Source: Bacillota bacterium (lineage in GTDB: Bacteria; Bacillota; Clostridia; Lachnospirales; Bianqueaceae). Taken from it: DNA of 64,000 nt. A program made the translations under genes and the position numbers. This document shows positions 24,906-33,128 of this stretch, piece after piece. The stretch is from positions 1 to 64,000 of the forward strand of contig JAFRZL010000027.1 in the NCBI GenBank assembly GCA_017442535.1. The letters are read 5' to 3'. The notes beneath the pieces were generated by a model, which saw only the letters and a program-made list of their open reading frames with translations, did not search any database and was not told where the DNA came from. Position 1 is the stretch's first letter; every line of letters starts with the position of its first letter.

Positions 24906-27815
24906 ATGCCGGAAATTTTTAACAGCAGACCGGAAACCATTTCCAAGTACAACGGCGAGGCGGAGCTCAAAAAGAAGTATGCCGCTTTCGGCCGCAAAAT
25001 CACCGACAATGTCCTGACCAAGCTGCGTGGCGTACGCGCGGAAGATCCGGAATATTGGGGCCTGCGAGAGGTTCTGACTGAGGACGAGGTCGATATCGGC
25101 CTCACCATGAAGCTCCGCAAATTCTACACCTTCGAGGAATTGTTCGAGAAGAATAAAAAGCAGTTCACCGAGGAAAAGTTCCGCGAGACACTAAACCTGA
25201 TGTGTGTCCATGGCATCGTGGAGTACGATTACGGTGATCATTATGATGATAACGGGCCGACGCAGACCGAACGCGGAGAGCGCCGCTACCGCCTGTCCTT
25301 CTTCGTGCCGGGCAGCGCCGAGCTCTTTAACTCCTCGGTGGACCGGATCGAGGCGCATCCTCCCGTGGCCTCTTTCTTTGAGCGCATGACCTTCCTGCCT
25401 CTGGAGAATATCACCTCCATGGTGCGTCCCGGCGGCGACGGTATCGGCATGCATGTCATTCCGGTCGAGAAAGAAGTCCGCATGCATCCGGAAGCCAACA
25501 AAATCGAGAAGATCTCGTACTGGCTGCAGAAATATGACGGCCACATCTCCGCGGGCATCTGTTCCTGCCGTGCTTCCCGCGCGATTCTGGGCGAAGGCTG
25601 CACCGATGACGAGAACGACTGGTGCATCCAGGTCGGCGACATGGCCGATTATACGGTAGAAACCGGCCGTGCCCATTACATCACCAAGGAGAGAGCTCTG
25701 GAGATCCTGCAGAAGGCAGAAGAGAACGGTTATGTCCACCAGACCACCAATATCGACGGCGCGGACCATATCTTCGATATCTGCAACTGTAATGTGCAGA
25801 TCTGCAACGCGCTCCGCACCTCGCTCCTCTACAATACGCGCAACCTGTCCAAGAGTGCCTATACGGCAGAAGTCGATAAGGAAAAATGCGTAGCCTGCAA
25901 CCGCTGCGTGGAAGTCTGCCCTGCCGGCGCCCTTAAGCTCGGTCAGAAGCTCTGCACCGCGGACGGCAAAGAAGTTCAGTACCCCAAGCAGATTCTGCCG
26001 GACAAGATCCGCTGGGGTAAATACGCCTGGGATGAAAACTACCGCGATACGGCCCGTGTGAACACCCACAAGACCGGTTCTTCGCCCTGTAAGGCTGCCT
26101 GCCCGGCCCATGTACCGGTTCAGGGCTACCTCCAGATGGCCAAGGAAGGCCGCTATGATGAGGCTCTGGCCCTGATCAAGCGTGAGAATCCTTTCCCCGC
26201 GATCTGCGGCCGTGTCTGCAACAAGCTCTGCGAAGCTGCCTGCACCCGCGGCAAGGTCGATGCCCCCGTCTCCATCGACGAGGTCAAGAAATTCCTGGCC
26301 GAGCGCGATCTGCACGCGGAGACCCGCTATGTCCCCAAGAAGCTTATCAATAACCTGACAGGCGAATGGCCTCAGAAGATCGCGATCATCGGCGCCGGCC
26401 CCGCGGGACTTTCCTGCGCCTACTATCTGGCCGCGCAGGGCTATCGTCCCACGGTCTTTGAGAAGCACGAGAAGCCCGGCGGCATGATGACCTACGGTAT
26501 TCCTTCCTACAAGCTGGCCAAGGATGTCATCGACGCAGAAATCGACATCATCCGTGAACTCGGTGTCGAGATCCGCTGCGGCGTCGAGGTCGGTAAGGAC
26601 ATCACCATCGAAGAGCTGAAGCGCCAGGGCTACCAGGCCTTTTATATCGCGATCGGCTGCCAGGGCGGGAGACTGCCCGGTGTCCCGAATGAGACGGCTC
26701 CCGGTACCGATTACGCGGTGCATTTCCTGGAAGAAGCCCTCAGCAACCAGACGCAGAAGCTTGACGGCAAGGTCGTCGTCGTAGGCGGAGGCAATGTCGC
26801 CATCGACTGCGCCCGCACCGCGCACCGCTTCTATCCGGAAAGCGTCGGCATGTACTGCCTGGAGTCCGCGGACACCATGCCCGCCTCCCCGCAGGAGATC
26901 GCCGAGGCCAAAGAAGAAGACGTGCAGATCAATCCTGGCTGGGGTCCCAAGGAAGTCCTTGTGAACGAATCCGGCCATGTCTGCGGCATCGTCTTCAAGA
27001 AATGCCTTTCCACGATCGATCCCGCGACGGGCGCCTTCTCGCCGAAGTATGACGAGTCCGAAACCATCACGGTAGAAGCCGACCATATCATCTTCGCGAT
27101 CGGCCAGGCCATCGAATGGGGCGGCCTGCTGGAAGGCACCGGCGTTACCTTCTCCAAGGGAAAATATCCCGCGGCTGATTCCTTTACCTACCAGACGGAT
27201 GATCCCGCGATCTTTGTGGGCGGCGACGTGTTCACCGGCCCCAAGTTCGTGATCAACGCGATCGGCCAGGGCCACGAGGCCGCCGAATCGCTGATCCGCT
27301 TCGTCTCCGAGCATCATGTTCCTCAGACGCTCGGCCGCGACCGCCGTTATTTCAAGGCTTTGGATACGGATAATATCACGCTGCCCTCTTATGATACGGC
27401 CGGCCGCCAGGAGCCCGCCTGTGAAGCCCTTAAGGATCCGGGCCACTCCTTCTTCGATCCACGCAAGGTCCTGACAGAGGAGCAGGTCAAGATCGAAGCT
27501 TCCCGCTGTCTGTCCTGCGGTGCCACGATCGTGGACGAGAACCGCTGCATCGGCTGCGGCCTCTGCACCACCCGCTGCGAATTCGACGCGATCCACCTGA
27601 AGCGCGACCATCCGGAGATGTCGGATTACCGCCGCGCCGAAGATAAGGTCGGCGGCCTCCTCTCCTACGCTGTGCCGCGCGCCATCAAGATGGTTCTGCA
27701 CAGCGGTTCCGCCGAGGCCCGCGAGATGGCCGCCAAGCGCAAAGCCTACAAGCAGGGTCCTTCCAAGCCGCACACCGGCAACGCCATCAACGTCGAAGAC
27801 CTGATGCGTGACTAA
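24906..27815 (+). CDS. multidomain iron-sulfur FAD/NAD(P) oxidoreductase (GltD/NfnB-like core)
   Basis: Encodes 969 residues. In order: an N-terminal domain of about 320 residues with Cys clusters CSCRASRAILGEGC and CNCNVQIC; a ferredoxin 4Fe-4S motif KCVACNRCVEVCP; a GltD-type N-terminal iron-sulfur domain (SPCKAACPAHVPVQGYL, CGRVCNKLCEAAC); FAD loop IAIIGAGPAGLSCAYYL; NAD(P) loop VVVVGGGNVAIDCARTA; and C-terminal clusters CLSCG and CIGCGLCTTRC. Such cores transfer electrons between NAD(P)H and ferredoxin or a partner enzyme. The fused N-terminal domain is unusual and may bind a partner. It is the last gene of the hypBA operon, 12 bases after hypA. Confidence 0.85.
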   Translation: MPEIFNSRPETISKYNGEAELKKKYAAFGRKITDNVLTKLRGVRAEDPEYWGLREVLTEDEVDIGLTMKLRKFYTFEELFEKNKKQFTEEKFRETLNLMCVHGIVEYDYGDHYDDNGPTQTERGERRYRLSFFVPGSAELFNSSVDRIEAHPPVASFFERMTFLPLENITSMVRPGGDGIGMHVIPVEKEVRMHPEANKIEKISYWLQKYDGHISAGICSCRASRAILGEGCTDDENDWCIQVGDMADYTVETGRAHYITKERALEILQKAEENGYVHQTTNIDGADHIFDICNCNVQICNALRTSLLYNTRNLSKSAYTAEVDKEKCVACNRCVEVCPAGALKLGQKLCTADGKEVQYPKQILPDKIRWGKYAWDENYRDTARVNTHKTGSSPCKAACPAHVPVQGYLQMAKEGRYDEALALIKRENPFPAICGRVCNKLCEAACTRGKVDAPVSIDEVKKFLAERDLHAETRYVPKKLINNLTGEWPQKIAIIGAGPAGLSCAYYLAAQGYRPTVFEKHEKPGGMMTYGIPSYKLAKDVIDAEIDIIRELGVEIRCGVEVGKDITIEELKRQGYQAFYIAIGCQGGRLPGVPNETAPGTDYAVHFLEEALSNQTQKLDGKVVVVGGGNVAIDCARTAHRFYPESVGMYCLESADTMPASPQEIAEAKEEDVQINPGWGPKEVLVNESGHVCGIVFKKCLSTIDPATGAFSPKYDESETITVEADHIIFAIGQAIEWGGLLEGTGVTFSKGKYPAADSFTYQTDDPAIFVGGDVFTGPKFVINAIGQGHEAAESLIRFVSEHHVPQTLGRDRRYFKALDTDNITLPSYDTAGRQEPACEALKDPGHSFFDPRKVLTEEQVKIEASRCLSCGATIVDENRCIGCGLCTTRCEFDAIHLKRDHPEMSDYRRAEDKVGGLLSYAVPRAIKMVLHSGSAEAREMAAKRKAYKQGPSKPHTGNAINVEDLMRD

Positions 27816-27846
27816 GCATTTTTAGATGGATTGAATACACAACTGA

Positions 27847-27872
27847 AACCGCCGGCTAAGCCGGCGGTTTTG
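27847..27872 (+). terminator. Rho-independent terminator of the hypBA operon
   Basis: AACCGCCGGC and GCCGGCGGTT form a 10-bp GC-rich stem with a short loop, followed by TTTTGG. It lies about 35 bases after the last stop. Confidence 0.85.
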
Positions 27873-27894
27873 GTTTCCGTGATTACTATGCAGC

Positions 27895-27966
27895 GGCATA
27901 GACTTTTGGCGATTCTCTATGACGGTGGCATAGACTTTTGGCGATTCTCTATGACGGTGGCATAGA
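27895..27966. repeat. Tandem 32-bp repeat, two full copies and a partial third
   Basis: Two identical 32-base units occupy 27895-27926 and 27927-27958, and a third begins GGCATAGA before diverging. Each junction contains the dyad CTATG-ACGGTGG-CATAG, so units could form small hairpins. The tract lies between two terminators in a gap without a gene (27816-28077). No function is known. Confidence 0.75.
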
Positions 27967-27985
27967 GATTGACGTGATTGCCAAC

Positions 27986-28029
27986 TAAAAAGGGCTGCGA
28001 AAACCCGAATAATCCGTTTTCGCAACCCT
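27986..28029 (-). terminator. Terminator after the DUF6273-type lipoprotein gene
   Basis: On the minus strand AGGGTTGCGAAAAC pairs with GTTTTCGCAGCCCT (one mismatch), followed by TTTTTAG. Confidence 0.8.
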
Positions 28030-28077
28030 CATTATTGACTATCACCCAAGACAGCGGCCGCGTTTTTTACGACGAGA

Positions 28078-29445
28078 TCACATCAGCGGCTGGTGCCCGT
28101 CGTCGGCGAGTGCGTCCACGTCCACCCACAGGGCCGGGCGGATACCGATATTGGCCTGATTCAGTTTCGTTTCTGCGTTGATATGCAGGTCAAAGCTGCC
28201 GTCCGCGGCAACCGGTGTAAAGTAGATGGTGCCGAATCCCATATAGCTGCTTCTCGAAAGAGAATCTTTGTTGCCCGTCCGTGTCCACCACCAGACATAG
28301 ATCTCGTCATACGGATAGGTCCCCTGATTCATGGCATAGGGGGACGGATGCGCCATTCTCGCGTCATTATCCGCAAAATACCGCAGCACTTCCTTCTGGC
28401 TGAGCAGGAAGATCTTGTCATCGGTAGCATTTCCCTGGTCTCCGTCGTAGATCTCATGAGGATCCGGCGTCACATGCGTGACCGCGATCATGGACTGCTC
28501 TTTTTCATTAAAGGCGACCTTCATGAAATCATTGTTCAGCCATATGCGCATGTAAGAGTCTTCCCATGTCCAGGGCATTTTGTAGGGGCCGTCCTTCTCG
28601 ATGACCGCCTCATCCAGCATCGGCCCTTTATCCAGCACGTATTTGCTGATCAGCAAGGCTTTCCCGTCCGCCAGATCCAGCACGTACCACTCAAGATCAT
28701 TCTCAAAGGTGACGTAGCCGCCGTCGATCTCATATCTGCCGAAAACGACTTCGTCTCCGATACTGAGGCCGCTCTTTTCGATCTTGATCTGGCCGCGGAC
28801 CTCTTCCGCCAGTTCCTTGCTGTCTTTGTAGTCGCCGAGTCTCTCAAAGAACCCGAGAGCGGCCTCAAAAGAGCCTTCCATGAACAGATCATGGGCCCAG
28901 TAATACCTTCTCTCGAGACAGTCTTTGTAGTCTCCCAGAGATTCGATGATCGCCATGGCTTCGTTATAATTCCCCTCAGCCATCAGCGCAAGCGCTTTCT
29001 GATAGTCCTCTTCGCGGGTGTCCGCCGCCTTGGAGGATTCTTCAGCCTTGGAAGACTCTTCTGCCTTGGAGGACTCTTCCGCGGCTTTGGAAGATTCTTC
29101 CGATGTCTTGGAGGATTCCTCGGCTGTCTGGGAGGATTCGCCCCCTGAATTCTTCAATGCATCGTTACAGACCTTGATCATCACTTCGCTGTCCTTATAT
29201 CCATTAAGCGATTCAAAGATAATGATCGCAGCCGAATACTCGCCCTTCCCCATCAGGGCAATCGCGGATTGATACTGTGCTTCCCTGGCCGTATCGACAG
29301 ACGTTTCTTCCGTTTTACTGCTTTCCGGGTTCTTCTCGGGATGGCAGGATGACAAGAACGTCGTCATCAAAAATACTGCTGCCATCAGAACCGTCACCAT
29401 TTTTCTTCTTGTAGAAGAGGAAGAAAATAAAAACTTACTACTCAT
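28078..29445 (-). CDS. surface lipoprotein with TPR-like repeats and DUF6273-like C-terminal domain
   Basis: Encodes 455 residues, ATG with AGGAGGG 8 bases upstream. A signal peptide ends in a lipobox LSSC (Cys34). Three related helical repeats follow, each ending in YKDS or YKDC (near 60-85, 150-175 and 185-210). The first two are separated by a Ser/Glu/Lys repeat linker (EESSKAEESSKAEESSKAA). The C-terminal about 230 residues (WYVLDLADGKALLISKYVLD, WEDSYMRIWLNNDFMKVAF, NIGIRPALWVD) match the DUF6273 type found in many clostridial surface proteins. The role is unknown, possibly ligand binding at the cell surface. A promoter lies at 29529-29557. Confidence 0.78.
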   Translation of the reverse strand: MSSKFLFSSSSTRRKMVTVLMAAVFLMTTFLSSCHPEKNPESSKTEETSVDTAREAQYQSAIALMGKGEYSAAIIIFESLNGYKDSEVMIKVCNDALKNSGGESSQTAEESSKTSEESSKAAEESSKAEESSKAEESSKAADTREEDYQKALALMAEGNYNEAMAIIESLGDYKDCLERRYYWAHDLFMEGSFEAALGFFERLGDYKDSKELAEEVRGQIKIEKSGLSIGDEVVFGRYEIDGGYVTFENDLEWYVLDLADGKALLISKYVLDKGPMLDEAVIEKDGPYKMPWTWEDSYMRIWLNNDFMKVAFNEKEQSMIAVTHVTPDPHEIYDGDQGNATDDKIFLLSQKEVLRYFADNDARMAHPSPYAMNQGTYPYDEIYVWWWTRTGNKDSLSRSSYMGFGTIYFTPVAADGSFDLHINAETKLNQANIGIRPALWVDVDALADDGHQPLM

Positions 29446-29528
29446 GACTCTTTCCCTCCTGTAGAAAATCAGATAATCTGCAGCTGCCGGCGCCTTGCCG
29501 CACCAGCGTATACTGCTTGCTTATCTTA

Positions 29529-29557
29529 AGTCTACCATGTTTTTAGAGAATATTCAA
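29529..29557 (-). promoter_or_regulatory. Promoter of the DUF6273-type lipoprotein gene
   Basis: On the minus strand TTGAAT (29552-29557), a 17-base spacer, TAGACT (29529-29534), about 84 bases upstream of the start codon. Confidence 0.5.
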
Positions 29558-29651
29558 TAGGTATACGGTAAATTCCTTTGGCTATTCTCTGCAGGAGGCT
29601 CTTGCCTGAACGACTGTCGATCGGTAATAACTGCGCCGGCCTGCGGACAAG

Positions 29652-29722
29652 GCAGCTTCAGTATCACTTCTCATCGGAATCGAAATTGATAAATAATCAA
29701 TCAAGGTCAAGAGGCTGCCATC
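29652..29722 (-). pseudogene. decayed duplicate of the 3' end of the gene at 31158-31889
   Basis: The stretch from 29652 matches 31181 onward: both begin GCAGCTTCAG and share CATCGGAATCGAAA, with few substitutions over about 38 bases and weaker similarity beyond. One base is missing relative to the intact copy. Translated, the relic shows NFDSDEK then stops, where the intact gene has SFDSDEKVILKLL; the preceding part reads YLSISI in place of WLYVSF, in another frame. No start or long frame remains. The rest of the gap 29446-29828 holds only a promoter and a terminator. Confidence 0.65.
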
Positions 29723-29740
29723 TTTCTGTCAAGATCAAAA

Positions 29741-29778
29741 ACGAGTGGTCATTTTTCCGCTTTTTTTGACCACTCGTT
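29741..29778 (-). terminator. Terminator palindrome, left copy
   Basis: An 11-bp perfect stem ACGAGTGGTCA/TGACCACTCGT with A- and T-rich flanks on both sides. On the minus strand it ends the lipoprotein gene at 29829 and is followed by TTTTTGATC. A near-identical palindrome lies at 35377-35412. Confidence 0.85.
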
Positions 29779-29828
29779 TTACTAATAACTCAAAAAAACT
29801 TTTTATAGAGCTTCTCTTCCCTTGCCTC

Positions 29829-30728
29829 TTAGCCGATCAGCTCTAACTCATACCAGTAAACAACCTGCTGCCAGTAATGTGTTTCTGCATCACAGGGATA
29901 ATCATGCCCGCTCGCGCAGGTAGCCACGATACATAGCTTATAATCAAATGCTTTCTTTTTTTGATTCCACTGATGCAGATATACTAAGCGTACACCCGGT
30001 TGTTCCTCAAACCACATTGGTTTAAGCCTTACTGCCTCCTCTACGACCGCTCGTACATCCTCCTCCGTGATCGTGACCGTCTCTTCGGAAGGAACGATTT
30101 CTTTCCAGGTATTGGATATCCTCAGTTTGTCAAACCTATCGTAGCCCCCGATATATAGGCTGCAATCATAAATTTGAACTCCCTGACACGTTCCATAGAA
30201 GCATTTCCCTTTTTTGCCATACGGCAGCAATTCCATGGCATCTTCCAGCTTGTCATACCGGTCGATCTGATCCAATATTCCTTTCAGTATTTCTTCCTGT
30301 TCGCTCTCCGTTGGATATCCGAAGCTCTTGGGCTTGGGTAGGCTGTCTATGTCGATCTGCGCGATCTGATTAGCCATATCCTCATCTTCTTTCAGCTCCA
30401 CATACAGCGGGAACGTTCCGAATACCGGCTCCTTAATTTCGATTTTGTCCAGATCAAACTCCCAGGGCTCCGGGTTGATGATCTCAGCAGAGCTCTCCTG
30501 TGGATCCGGAATGCTTTCCTCGATCGCTGATGATTCATCAGGCTCCGACTCTTCTTGGGACGATATACTTTCTTCTATGCTTGTTTCTTCTGCTTTGCTT
30601 TCGCTAATGCTTTCATTTTGAACAGAAGACTTCTCCGAAGCATGAGATTCATTAGATATCCTCAGACAGCCAAGTGCAAACAGCAGGCAAACCAATAATA
30701 GTAGTAATATCGTAAATCTTTTCTTCAT
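29829..30728 (-). CDS. lipoprotein with Ser/Glu-rich linker, function unknown
   Basis: Encodes 299 residues. The ATG at 30728 has GAGGAGG 8 bases upstream, so the longer frame to 30752 is rejected. The signal peptide (KKRFTILLLLLVCLLFALGC) ends in lipobox LFALGC. About 60 residues rich in Ser and Glu follow, like the linker of the neighbouring lipoprotein. The C-terminal domain of about 200 residues holds four Cys (CFYGTCQG, YDCSLYIGG, CIVATCASGHDYPCD) and several Trp; no family was recognised. It ends at a palindromic terminator and is AT-richer than the core genes. Confidence 0.75.
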   Translation of the reverse strand: MKKRFTILLLLLVCLLFALGCLRISNESHASEKSSVQNESISESKAEETSIEESISSQEESEPDESSAIEESIPDPQESSAEIINPEPWEFDLDKIEIKEPVFGTFPLYVELKEDEDMANQIAQIDIDSLPKPKSFGYPTESEQEEILKGILDQIDRYDKLEDAMELLPYGKKGKCFYGTCQGVQIYDCSLYIGGYDRFDKLRISNTWKEIVPSEETVTITEEDVRAVVEEAVRLKPMWFEEQPGVRLVYLHQWNQKKKAFDYKLCIVATCASGHDYPCDAETHYWQQVVYWYELELIG

Positions 30729-30767
30729 AAAACAGACCTCCTCGTTCTGCAAATCTCCACTTGAAGA

Positions 30768-30962
30768 CTATGATATCACATTGCCAGACTCAACATCAAT
30801 AAACAATGATCCATTTGTACCGCTTACTTCAATGCAGAGCTTGCACGTATCATTATCAATTCTTCTGTAAACCAGGGTAGCTGTTGCCTCTTCAAAGCCT
30901 TCATATCCATATTCCTGATCCGTAAAAATCGATTGTTCCATTCACATGCTTTTCTTGTCCAT
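30768..30962 (-). pseudogene. small ORF interrupted by an early in-frame TGA, or leader plus reinitiating ORF
   Basis: A strong site GGAGGGAGG precedes an ATG at 30962 that encodes MDKKSM and then TGA (30942-30944). The very next codon is ATG (30941), and the same frame continues for 57 codons: MEQSIFTDQEYGYEGFEEAT, then ATLVYRRIDNDTCKLCIEVS and GTNGSLFIDVESGNVIS, stop TAG at 30768-30770. This could be a nonsense-mutated gene or translation restart at TGAATG. The product resembles the edge of a small beta protein; no family was recognised. Confidence 0.5.
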
Positions 30963-31050
30963 TTTACCTCCCTCCTTCATCCATTAGATAAGGTATAATA
31001 AGTTGCGCAAATTCATCAACGCTTGTGTCGGCGGATAAAAGAGCATACAT

Positions 31051-31157
31051 AGTTCAGACCAATTGGTAAAATAAAGTTACCACACTCTTATTTCCAGGAG
31101 GTCAGAACTATGCCTGACAACATTGTACTACTCAACACGGAATTAATCCATGCCTAC
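31051..31157 (+). other. nested inverted repeats followed by a strong RBS and a truncated ORF
   Basis: AGTTCAGACC (31051-31060) and GGTCAGAACT (31100-31109) are inverted with one mismatch. Inside them TGGTAA (31064-31069) and TTACCA (31077-31082) form a perfect inner dyad. AGGAGG then stands 8 bases before an ATG at 31110 coding MPDNIVLLNTELIHAYL, after which the frame runs antisense into the 31158-31889 gene. It looks like the start of a plus-strand gene cut off by rearrangement. Confidence 0.4.
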
Positions 31158-31889
31158 CTATGCTTCCAAATCCTGCATGAGCAGCTTCAGAATCACTTTT
31201 TCATCGGAATCGAAACTGACGTACAGCCAGTCCAGATCGGGAGGAAGCCCGTCATCCTGATATCCCAGCAGAAATCCCAGTGTATACTGAATGGTTTCTC
31301 CCGGGCGCAGTTCAAATGCCAGCGGATGAATCTCCAGAGCATCTTTTAGGCTATAATAGAGCGGATTCATTCGTAAAGACTCCTTCTGCCCCTCGCGTTT
31401 CTGCAGCAGCAGGAATCCGGAATCTGCCCGGAAATAATATGGTTCCGTAAAAAAGCCATACGGTGGTTCGCCGTCTTTTTTAGTCCTGTTTCTGGCTCCT
31501 GTACTGTGGATGGTAATATCGATCAATATCAGATAGCAATTGCGTGGCAAATATCCCTTTTCATCCAAATAATCCGGATATGACCGGGACGTAATGATCC
31601 CATGATCCTCATAAAGCAATGTGGTGTCTTGGGTAAACATTCCTTTGTTAAAGGCTTCTATGTCTGCAATCTGATTCATTGCCCTTACATCTGATATCGC
31701 GTAAACCAGATTTCCCTCTGCCCATTCGTTTGAAATTCGTGTATAAGACTCCCCCCATGACAATTGAGTTTGACTCTTCACAAAATTACCTAGAATGATC
31801 TGTATGACAAATACAACTCCGGCAATTCCCAACCCCGCCAGGATCAGGATCTCAATGATACTACCTAGATGATTATCTCTCGTTTTCAT
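31158..31889 (-). CDS. membrane-anchored accessory protein of the ABC operon, unknown family
   Basis: Encodes 243 residues. One membrane segment (IIEILILAGLGIAGVVFVIQ) lies near the N-terminus, and the rest is probably extracytoplasmic. The ATG overlaps the stop of the preceding gene (ATGA), so it is translationally coupled. The C-terminal domain holds LEIHPLAFELRPGETIQYTL and DLDWLYVSFDSDEKVILKLL, which suggest a beta-sandwich. It is last in the ABC operon and may act in immunity, export or sensing; this is inference. A frameshifted relic of its 3' end lies at 29652-29722. Confidence 0.7.
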   Translation of the reverse strand: MKTRDNHLGSIIEILILAGLGIAGVVFVIQIILGNFVKSQTQLSWGESYTRISNEWAEGNLVYAISDVRAMNQIADIEAFNKGMFTQDTTLLYEDHGIITSRSYPDYLDEKGYLPRNCYLILIDITIHSTGARNRTKKDGEPPYGFFTEPYYFRADSGFLLLQKREGQKESLRMNPLYYSLKDALEIHPLAFELRPGETIQYTLGFLLGYQDDGLPPDLDWLYVSFDSDEKVILKLLMQDLEA

Positions 31890-32491
31890 TGCACCTTAAT
31901 ATCTTTTTCCTCTGGACGTGATGTTAAATGGAGGAAAAACTCATACTGCTCCAGTTTGTCCCAAACATTAATATGCATGTGACGCTGGATATCAAAAGGG
32001 ACAATCAGTTCACATTTGCTATGTGGTGGAAGCATAATCCCGGCATATCCCTCCAGAACCGGATTCAGCGCAATAAGAAGCCACCGGTTCACCCCGGCAA
32101 AAGTGTCAAACCCATGCAGCCTCATGTCTGTCGGAGCAAACCCTTCTGTTTCATTATCTTCATTATAGATCGTTATTTTAACAATAGCCAATTTTGACGA
32201 CGACGGATAGTAGATATCTTCGGATATGTTTTTTTCTGCCAGATAGTCCTCGTATTCTGTTATCTCAAAGCTGTTCACCTGCACATAATACCCGTCAAGA
32301 ATTCTGCCATTGATTTGATCTTTTTCCAAAGGGACCATCTCGCCTAACTGATAGATTTCACGAACCGGCAAAGGATTCTGTTGTCTCCATTTGGCGTTAA
32401 AAGTGACATAACGGATTATCCATAGTGCAATCAAAACGCAGCTGATTCCTATTATCAAAATGGTCCTCTTAGGATTCCTCTTCGCAAACAT
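31886..32491 (-). CDS. membrane-anchored accessory protein of the ABC operon (second)
   Basis: Encodes 201 residues from an ATG at 32491 with GTGGAGAAG just upstream; the longer frame to 32533 lacks a better site. One N-terminal membrane segment (RTILIIGISCVLIALWIIRY) is followed by an extracytoplasmic domain with VQVNSFEITEYEDYL and PPHSKCELIVPFDIQ. Its plan matches the next gene (single anchor plus beta-rich domain with a polar late segment), so the two may be distant paralogues. It overlaps the ATPase gene by 23 bases. The family was not recognised with confidence. Confidence 0.7.
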   Translation of the reverse strand: MFAKRNPKRTILIIGISCVLIALWIIRYVTFNAKWRQQNPLPVREIYQLGEMVPLEKDQINGRILDGYYVQVNSFEITEYEDYLAEKNISEDIYYPSSSKLAIVKITIYNEDNETEGFAPTDMRLHGFDTFAGVNRWLLIALNPVLEGYAGIMLPPHSKCELIVPFDIQRHMHINVWDKLEQYEFFLHLTSRPEEKDIKVQ

Positions 32492-33128
32492 TTCTCTTCT
32501 CCACTTTTCCCTCTGTAACATAATACAGCTCATCTGCCAGACTCCTCAGAAAAAGGCCGTCATGGCTTGCAATAACAATCAGAGCGCCTCGTTCTTTCTC
32601 TTTCAGGATGATATTGCAAATCAGTGCTACTCCCACTTCATCCAAGGCATTGGTTGGCTCATCCAATAACAATAAGGCAGGCTGTTCCATGATAGCCGCC
32701 GCAATACCTAGCCTTTGTTTCATTCCAAGAGAATACTTATAGTATTTACGTCTATCATTTGGATCCAAACCAATCTTTTGAAGGGTTTGAATGATTTGGT
32801 CCTTTTGAATGACCTGTTTGATATCCGCAAGAAGTTCCAGGTTTCTTAAGCCGGTATATGCGTCAATGAAAGCTGGTGCTTCTATAAGGATGCCCATCGA
32901 AGGCGGAAAATCCATGTCGATGCCCAGTTCTTTATCATCAATCAAAACATGTCCTGAGGTTGGTTTAATCAATCCGCTGATCAGGCGCAGCAGCATAGTC
33001 TTGCCTGATCCATTCGGTCCCTGAAGTCCATAAATCTTTCCGCTCTGTAAAGAAACCGAGACATGGTTCAATATCAAAGCCTTGCGAATATATTTCGTTG
33101 CGTCTTTAATCTCAATCTTCATCGCCAT
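32469..33128 (-). CDS. ABC transporter ATP-binding protein
   Basis: Encodes 219 residues. The ATG at 33128 was chosen because it overlaps the upstream stop as TGATG and has GGAGAG 6 bases before it. Walker A GPNGSGKT, signature YSLGMKQRLGIAAAI and Walker B ALLLLDEPTNALD are intact, followed by the switch His in VIASHDG. The short Q-loop region and single domain match ABC-2 exporters of the bacteriocin-immunity or peptide-export kind. It pairs with the two permeases encoded just upstream. Confidence 0.93.
   Translation of the reverse strand: MAMKIEIKDATKYIRKALILNHVSVSLQSGKIYGLQGPNGSGKTMLLRLISGLIKPTSGHVLIDDKELGIDMDFPPSMGILIEAPAFIDAYTGLRNLELLADIKQVIQKDQIIQTLQKIGLDPNDRRKYYKYSLGMKQRLGIAAAIMEQPALLLLDEPTNALDEVGVALICNIILKEKERGALIVIASHDGLFLRSLADELYYVTEGKVEKRNVCEEES

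Noticed and set aside
25191-27773. 860-codon open frame antisense to the iron-sulfur flavoprotein
   Set aside because: The plus strand has multiple cluster and nucleotide-binding motifs; the opposite frame has none.
27895-27966. Tandem repeat as the start of a CRISPR array
   Set aside because: The 32-base units are directly adjacent without spacers.
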